NCBI GenBank assembly: GCA_037043015.1
Contig: CM073326.1
Coordinates: 2,914,001 to 2,978,000, forward strand
Source: Bryum argenteum
Taxonomy: Eukaryota > Streptophyta > Bryopsida > Bryales > Bryaceae
DNA: 64,000 bases
Direction: 5' to 3'
Part shown: piece after piece, positions 56,778 to 64,000 of the stretch
Layout: each line of letters begins with the position of its first letter
Numbering within the stretch: position 1 is the first letter of the stretch
The notes under the pieces: generated by a model
Told to the model about the DNA's origin: nothing
What the model saw: the letters and a program-made list of their open reading frames with translations, nothing else
Databases searched by the model: none
Program-made: the position numbers and the translations under genes

Positions 56778-59332
56778 CCCCTAAAGGACAAGGGGATTTG
56801 TTTTCTTGACTAACTCATTGGTGTGGGTTAATTTTGACGATCGACACAGTTGAAAACAAAGAAGACTTACATATCTATCATTCGGAAAAACAATCAATTA
56901 AATGGTCCCACTTTTTAGAAATGCCACCGTTGAGAAGATTGATGGAAATTGTTCAAGCAGGGGCTACTTTGTACTTATGTTGAAACTCGGATTGCCTACA
57001 AGTGCTTCAAAAATTCTGAAATTTTTACCACACGTAAAGTACTTCATCACCCTCGTGTGGAATAAATTGGTTAAATTCTGAGGTGAAAAAATAAAATTTG
57101 GCACTTTAAAGTCTCCAAGCCATGAGATTGGGGCTCAAAAATTGAAATTTTTGTTACTGCCCCATGTCCAACCCACTTTGGATCATGGTATGGAGCATGG
57201 TGCCGGCACCTTTGTTCTTGTTCTACTTCCAAACTCACACCCATTTGGGTTGATCATGTACTCAAACTCTTTAGTATTGTAAAACATATAATAATTATCT
57301 AATACTAGTTTGTAACTTGTGTCCTTTGGACACACTCAGAAAGAAAAAAAAGTAGAAATTATCGATATGAGTTGACAATAGTTTGTGCTATAATTCAAAA
57401 ATAGCCACTGAATTCACATGTTTCCCTCTCCCCTTCATCTCCCTCATCCTCTTGACTCCCCTTGTTCATTGAGGTCAATATACCTGAAAAAAAAAGTCTC
57501 AGTCGAAACCGCAAGTGACATGCGAATCATACATGATTATCAACTTTGGCGTGCCACAAAGCAATCGCCCATGCAGACTCAAACGTCTCTGCATGTGGAG
57601 CAATAGACCCGCTTCCCGTATGTAATATACTTTCTCCGCGTTACTGTTTTCTCGCTATGTGTCCAAAAGAAGATGTAATGCAATACATCTGGGTTGGGGA
57701 TGGCCGCTCGGAAAGGAATACACGTTGACCGTGCACACTCGAAGTACATATCTTGGTGGCCACTTCATACTGAAATTTAACTTTGCTCATCACACTTTCT
57801 TCCATCCTTTACATACGATCACGGTACAAAACATATGCATTGACAAGAGATGTATGTAATAAATGTAAGAAAATCCTATGCCACCATTTATGATGCCGTT
57901 AATGTGTAGAAAAATTGCCCTGCAATTGATCTTGCACATCTACTCCCCCCATGTGGTATTGGTAATGTACCAATGCAGGGGAGCAAAGATGTCTTTTACG
58001 GCATTGTTATGTCATCTATCCACAAACAATTCATTTGTTATATCTAAGGGGTATACAACCGTAGTCAAAATTGTCACCGGCTTGTTATCGAGCCAAGTGA
58101 TAGCGGCCAATTGATGTGATGCGTGCATTCGCCACGACATTGTACGACGAGGAACTGCTCTAAGGGCTTTACCCTTGTCAATTTTCAATGCACTTAGCCA
58201 ACCTTGCCTATTGGTTCTATAAGTCCCAGTAGCTCTGAGCTTCAAAGGATCCCAAAATAAAATTGGTCTTGCAAATCAAATATCGCAAGTGATCATATGT
58301 CCCATATGTCCCATGTGCTCCAACCCGCTCAATAAACTAGCCACCGCCTTGTAACCGACATTTTGATCCTCACCCTCACACTTTATTCTTTACTTTTACC
58401 GCAATGAACTTCATATTTTTGGACATACTTTGAGACACTATTACTAAATACCAAATTTTTATGCCATTTTGTGTGGCATTTGCCTTCATGTATTCTCTAA
58501 TAGGTGAATATTTCCCGCAATATTTCTTTATCATGATTTCATCAATGGTACGGTTTTGCTAGGGTTCCCAATATTGGAAAAACAATGCATTATGCTCTTG
58601 CACTAACAATGCACACTTGGCAGTTTTGCTATTACTTGGTTCACCTTTATTTGTATGCGGTTCATCTTTATTTGTATGCGGTTGTTATCAACAAGATGTA
58701 TACATCTTAGTATGTCCTCAAATCTTCTTTTACACATTATGGAGCTACTTTCTTTTGGATGGAACATATCAATGGAGGACCAATGCAACCTTTGGTTTGG
58801 AATTTTCTTTGGGCCTATAAAAATTACAATTTCAAATCAAGATTTCAATTTAGAGACGGTCAAATACACCCACTTTGAACCACCTAATGTGCCATTTTCC
58901 CTGTTAGATCAACTAGCATACAAATTTGTCATACGTACAATTTTGAGCATCATGGCTAGTGGCCAAAACAACATCAAATACTCCTCTCAACTCTCAAACC
59001 CGCCCAATAAGTTTTTGAAACCTTCGGACTCACCTTGCCACTCAACATGTCGAATGGACGATATCGGTGAATTCCACATGTACTCTACAAACCTTTCTTT
59101 CACGGACAGCCCATTAACCCCTAAAGGTCTGAGCGTGCCGTGGCGACCAGTGTATTTTGGTTGTATTTGAAGTGAATGCACACCTTTGATGGGTTTGAGT
59201 TCAAAGAAGGAGTTGACATTTGAATCAATGCGGTTTCAGTGAGCTATTACGATTCCAGTTTAGAGTTTCTTGTTGGTAGCAAATCCTAATTATACGACAG
59301 TGTACATACTATCCCCAAGGGACTTTTAAGGG
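56778..59332. mobile_element. piggyBac-like transposon relic, ~2.55 kb
   Basis: The left end is TTGA|CCCCTAAAGGACAAGGGGAT. The right end, inverted, is TTAA|CCCTTAAAAGTCCC...GGGGAT, with TTAA at 59333-59336. The span suits the family (about 2.5 kb) and encloses a piggyBac transposase pseudogene. Two other end-like sequences complicate the boundary: CCCCTAAAGGTCTGAG at 59118 (left-type, inside), and CCCTTAGGGG|TCAA at 61403, which would give a 4.6-kb element. Confidence 0.55.
57780..59181 (-). pseudogene. piggyBac-like transposase, decayed
   Basis: Reading minus across frames, the family's landmarks occur in order. An N-terminal segment has KWVYLTVSKLK and PKKIPNQRLHWS. It is followed by RFEDILRCIHLVDNN, TIDEIMI (first Asp), KIWYLV, a region with CDI (second Asp position; stop after it), TGTYRTNRQG, RRTMSWRM, WLDNKPVTILTT (third Asp in DNK), MGGVDVQDQLQGNFS and KWWHRIF with LVNAYVLY. 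At least five stops or shifts interrupt it. The combination DxD/DNK with MGGVDxxDQ is specific to DDE_Tnp_1_7. Confidence 0.9.
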
Positions 59333-59336
59333 TTAA

Positions 59337-62110
59337 GATAGTTAAAATCCCCATAACCTATGCCAAGTTCGTGGTCCGCCGTATTAGGCTCCAAAAACGA
59401 GAACCAAGTTCTTGTTTTTGGAGTCAACCCGTGGATTCCAAGGGGTCCTCCTCTCTTTAGTCACTCAAGTAGTAATCACTATCATTGTCGCTACGATATC
59501 CTCCAAAAAGAGCCCACATTTGTTCTGTAGGCACTGCAATGACATCATCATTCTAATCACCCATTCTACCACAATATCGGGTACATCATGCAATCCAAAA
59601 ACGCCATACAACTCAACACTCAAAAATGTCAAACCATGGTTGGGTTCCTAACATTTGTTGATGATAGTTCCTAAAAGATAGTGAGACTTTGAGAAACTGG
59701 CATCAGGGAGTTGAATACACAGAATTCTTACAGCTTAACCACAACGACCAAGGGCATGCAATGGTGGAATAAGCGGCCTCTTTGAATTAGATCTCAAATC
59801 TCCTATCCAATTAGGAGAATCTGGCGGTAAATTACGAGAACCTAATGCAAATAAGAATTAGAACCCAAGAGCTCATTTTCATCATCAGAAGTAAACAAGG
59901 AATTTTGGCTTGTGGACTGGGACTCTACTACTTCAGAGGACGTTCTAGTCTGACTATGAGCAACAACATAATCACAATCCACATGCACAATAGGACTCCC
60001 GGTGCTACAAATGTTCGTGATAAGAGGGGGAGGGGTGGTCTCACACCGCTTGCAAGCTTTCTCCATTGTGCTTATCTTTGCTTGCTTGGTCCGACTACAA
60101 ACCCTTCATGGCAAGATGTACACTTGCTAGAAAGGATCCCACGTCTCTCTCGTTCTGTTGTTGGCACCACCTAGCCAATACGCCACCACACGCTTCCACA
60201 AATATAGAACGAGTTCTGTGCCTTCGGCTTTTTGGCAACCTCACACCTTCGGTTGCAAAGCTGTAACCAAAACATCCTCATCTAACAAGGAAAGAAGCTA
60301 TACTACAATATTCAACAAGGAAACAAGCTCTACTACATCATTCTCAATTCTTGTCACCCAAATAGCCACATCAACTCTAGATTCAGATAGAACAATGTGA
60401 GCTTCTCTGAGGACAATGGCCATCATTTATGGCCTTTAACTCTAGCTTAGCTGCAAAAACAATTGAGGTTCCTTAGCTCCGTCAACGTTCGCCGTGCCTA
60501 CTCCCAAATGATCCCTCTAAAGACGACGCCTCTCATTGTTGTGTCGCCGTTGCTCCCAAATACACTTTTGTGGTTACTTGGAAATCCAAAGCATTCCCCA
60601 CCCAATTTCAAGTCGCAATCTACTTTGTTGATCACCTACTTGCTCAACCACACTCAAACTTGCCTATTCTCCGGCTAGCCTCGAATATTTCAATCAACAC
60701 TCTTGATATTTTATTACTAATTGAGCCCCGACTCTCAACGTTCAAAAAACCCTAGATTGCTGAGCATCATTCAAATCTAATAGATACAAACAACTCCAAA
60801 CAGAAAATCAAGAAGATCTCAATTATCATTGCTCTGGTCTTCTGTATTATTGCTTTCTAAGTTTCTAAGTTTCGCTCTCTCATTGTTTTCTATTATCAGC
60901 TTTTGTTCTCTCATCGTTGTGTAGTTATCTCTATTATTGTATTTGAGTAAAATGAAATTGTGAAGTTCTGCCACTATCAACAAAATTGAAAATTTCAGCC
61001 AATAGAGGCTTTTCTATAAATGACCGTTGTAACTTACGATGTTGCATGAAGTCTCTCGTGGGCAGCTTGTTACAACTTAATAGCTTTCTCTGCCAAAATT
61101 CTTCTGATGCCTCACACCCGACACACCTCAATGTTGCTTGCTTGGTTCTCTTGGAACTACACGATTGTGCTCACAACGCTACTTTGACAAACAACTTAAG
61201 CAACTCAGAGCTCCCCGAACACTCAGAATATTTGCCAAAGATCCAATTCTTCATCATTTTCTGATCGAAAAAAACCATTGAATCCATCATGCAAAAATAG
61301 TGAGGTCCTCTCTCCGCAAACTTTGGCTTCTTCGAAAAAATCTGACTTGATTTGCACTTTTCTACATTGCAAAACCCCTGGGAACCTTAAGGTCCCTTAG
61401 GGGTCAACTAAATCAGGTAAGATTGTCTTAGAGAAGTCTAACTTTGTTGCCTTTTCTTGATAACAAAATATAAGAGTGTAATCACCTACATAGTACTGTT
61501 TGAAATAGGGGAGCTAGCATATGACCTTGTGAATGCGTCCAGTCTTCCTCATCCTACACACCATCTCTACTCGCTTGATTTGGTCTTACACATGGCAAAA
61601 CTTATTCCCTCTTTGCTTCCAAACCCTTTGACAAGCTCTACCTCAACATTCGCTCACATCCCGGAACGCAACATTTAAATAGACACCCTTGAAACAAAAT
61701 TAGTGAATATAATGTCGTCCTCATTTCTCTTCATCACCATCCCAATGTTGAGCCTCCACACCGTTGTTTATCACACTAAATTGTGACACAAGACATGACA
61801 AAATGACCGCTGAATGAGTAAGATCCTTGAAGATAGTGCTTGCTGAATTTGCGGAATTTGAGTGTGCAGTAGCATTGCACGAACTCTCACTCACATGTGA
61901 GAAGAATTCATTGATCTTCAGAGAAGGAAATACAGATAAACTTCAAAAGGTAAACTTTATGAAAACATGCGAGGAATCAACGAGGGAATTACAGAGCAAA
62001 AGAAATTGGTGATCTACGAAAAAAAGACTGTAAATGCTCCTATGTATATACATTACAATTGGCTGACTCACACCCATCTTGACTCTTTCCAAACTCATTT
62101 CTCCAACGGA
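59337..62110. other. Gene-poor DNA right of the piggyBac relic
   Basis: Many short frames, none over 110 codons and none recognised. An inverted piggyBac-type end (GGTCCCTTAGGGG) lies at 61391-61403. Confidence 0.4.
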
Positions 62111-62114
62111 ACCT

Positions 62115-62361
62115 CAATTCCGTTAAAATGGCACTATGCCATGTGCCATTTTGTCACACCAAATCTTACATATGTGCTCACATGGAATGGTGTATTATGT
62201 AATATCACAATTTTTAAAATATTATCACTCCTTTATATACATTGTCACTTGTTTTCCATAATATCACCTTCAGATTCTGTTATATCACATGTTTTTTGAA
62301 CTGCAATTCAGAAAGTTGAGGTGTGCCATTTTAGCAGCATAACGCCATTTTAACGGAATTG
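62115..62361. mobile_element. MITE with perfect 18-bp terminal inverted repeats
   Basis: CAATTCCGTTAAAATGGC at 62115-62132 is exactly inverted at 62344-62361. Weaker pairing continues inward (GTGCCATTTT with AAAATGGCAC). No clear target duplication is seen, so the superfamily is open. The right end abuts the receiver-domain relic. Confidence 0.7.
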
Positions 62362-62362
62362 G

Positions 62363-62712
62363 GGATAACGCTAGATGCATGATGTCTTTTGTCACCGATT
62401 TGTTGATATAGTCGTCCATCCCCGAGACTATGCATTTCTCCAACTCCCCTTCCGAAGTTGCTGCTGCGAGTGCCATGATGGGGTGGCATGTGATGTGCAA
62501 CCCTTTTGTCACGCCAATCGTGCCGTCTCAAACCCGTCCATGATCTGCATGATATTGTTACATCGTTAATGAACTCTTTATATCGTACAAAAGAAATCAG
62601 GAGAATTGTAGCGAATGGATAAATGGGCATATGGCAGTCCATGAAGATGATGTCGTAAGCTTCCCAAATGCTCAAGGACCCCAATGGCTTCGACACCATT
62701 GCCCGCCACATC
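62363..62712 (-). pseudogene. Response-regulator receiver domain relic (hybrid histidine kinase type)
   Basis: Across frames on the minus strand: NGVEAIGVLEHL, AYDIIFMDCHMP (phospho-acceptor Asp), IMDGFETARLA after a possible intron, then IMALAAATSEGELEKCIVSGMDDYINKSV with the conserved Lys. This is the order of a receiver domain as in plant hybrid histidine kinases of two-component signalling. Frame changes and an absent canonical donor after DCHMP indicate a pseudogene. The C-terminal side ends at the MITE at 62361. No kinase part is visible upstream. Confidence 0.75.
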
Positions 62713-64000
62713 TATTGTATAGTACCCTCTAGATGATTTACAAATTCTTCTCACCCAACCACTTTATCACTCTTCGTTTGGAAAGCTCTTGAGTGCTCAA
62801 AAGAATCCAAATTGAGAACCCTAATATGCATTGTATTCGTATTGAAGTGTACAACAAAATATGTACAATATTAAATATATATTACTAAAAAATATATGAA
62901 AAGTCATAAATATATACGCTAGTCACCAATTAGTGCTTCCACCCCTGGCTTCAATTACCGCTTACATCCTCGCGGGCACAAGTGGAAATGAGTTGTAGTG
63001 GTTGTTCATGAGATACTAGATCCCATGTATGTTGAATGTTTTGTATCATTTCTTCCTTGATACAAAACCGAACCTATTACTTGTGGATAATGCATTTTCT
63101 TAAGAAAATCAGTGAGCAGGAAAGCACTCAACTCATAGCATGTGCATGAAGTAATTCAGTCAATAGCATAACACTCACCCTATGGCATGTGAATCATATA
63201 AATCAACAGTCACCCTATCATATGTGAATCATATGTATCACTTTCTGTAACACTCAATTTCATATGATTGTACACTCCACCCTATGCCCATACTTAAAAA
63301 TCACTAAGTTCTAAAAATCACATATGGGTTCACTCAACCCATATGGCCATTTTGAATTAACTCTCTTGTATCACAATCACACACTCTCTACTCGCAATAT
63401 CATCTCAACATTCATTCTGTCGAAAGTCACAGCAAAAATCACATTAAAAATCACATCACAGGCAACAACCCCTTTACATAGTAATTAATATATAGTTGGA
63501 GGAGAAAACTCCGCATATGTGTATAATGCACACTCTATGACCAAGTGGATTCTTTAAACATGAAACAACTTGTCACTTCTACATGCAAATATTATTGATC
63601 TTTTTGAGAAGCATTTATGTTTTGTGGTTTAGACATTCAATGTGGACGCTTTCCCATTTGTTTCTCACAACAACACAATTTGGAATATGTTTTTTGTGAG
63701 GATCCTCTTGATTTGGAATTTCTCATACTTGTAGTCAACATGGAGGTGGTTTCATGTCCAAAATTTGATGGGCAAATGAATTTTTTTTGGAATCCTTGGG
63801 AGGATACTAAAGTGGGTAATTGTGAAACTTTTCTCACAACTTAACCCCATGTTAGTAGATTTTGATTACCTTCTTTTGAATACATTTTCTGGCCTTAAAA
63901 CCTTTCACACATGTTATTAACATGAAGGTGACCATGTGCCAAAAATTTCATGGTGAATTTACAGATTCTCAGACCTGGGAAGGGTGTCAAAGTTGAAAGT
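62713..64000. other. Gene-poor AT-rich end of window
   Basis: No gene is recognised. A small direct repeat (TCACCCTAT-CATGTGAATCATAT) occurs around 63176-63235. A 75-codon frame at 63617-63844 has no family match. Confidence 0.4.

Overview
The window looks like nuclear DNA of a land plant or a close streptophyte relative. It carries a UVR8 photoreceptor, a PSTAIRE-type A-type CDK, a ribosomal protein eL31 gene and a plastid-targeted DUF4864-type protein, all cut by GT-AG spliceosomal introns. The species cannot be named from sequence alone. The mobile elements (piggyBac-like and DD34E Tc1-like next to PIF/Harbinger, hAT and copia relics) are unusual for a seed plant and hint, weakly, at a non-seed lineage. 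I see no rRNA or intact tRNA gene, no CRISPR array and no prokaryotic feature.

Layout. 1-3.5 kb: 5' part of a four-TM membrane protein gene (minus strand), a minisatellite, and nested or folded-back repeats. 4.6-9.0 kb: UVR8 in 12 exons (minus), 460 aa. 9.2-18.5 kb: gene-poor DNA with tandem and inverted repeats, MITEs and a 129-bp hAT-like MITE. 18.5-20.8 kb: a 2.03-kb Tc1-like element inserted in a TTAA-type MITE. 22.0-22.5 kb: an intact four-TM gene (plus). 23.2-25.2 kb: CDKA in seven exons (minus), with a degenerate ~110-bp tandem array in its 5' region. 27.8-29.3 kb: a second copy of the opening 1.3 kb, including a full four-TM gene. 32.0-40.0 kb: a 16-exon CHD-type chromatin remodeller (minus, 1561 aa). 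41.15-42.0 kb: a small Tudor-like gene (minus) directly upstream that may be part of the same gene. 43.0-44.1 kb: a copia relic and a TTAA element. 46.7-48.1 kb: eL31 (plus). 50.6-52.2 kb: DUF4864-like gene (minus). 52.5-56.5 kb: a Harbinger-derived MITE and a complete two-ORF PIF/Harbinger element. 56.8-59.3 kb: a decayed piggyBac-like element. 62.1-62.7 kb: a response-regulator receiver relic abutting a MITE. The remainder is AT-rich DNA without recognisable genes.

The genes are independent housekeeping or regulatory loci, not a pathway cluster. UVR8 (UV-B perception), CDKA (cell cycle), the CHD remodeller (chromatin), eL31 (translation) and the plastid protein share only location. The least ordinary content is the transposon stratigraphy: several insertions can be dated relative to each other because paralogous empty sites lie in the same window. 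The other notable point is a Met in place of the inhibitory Thr14 of CDKA.
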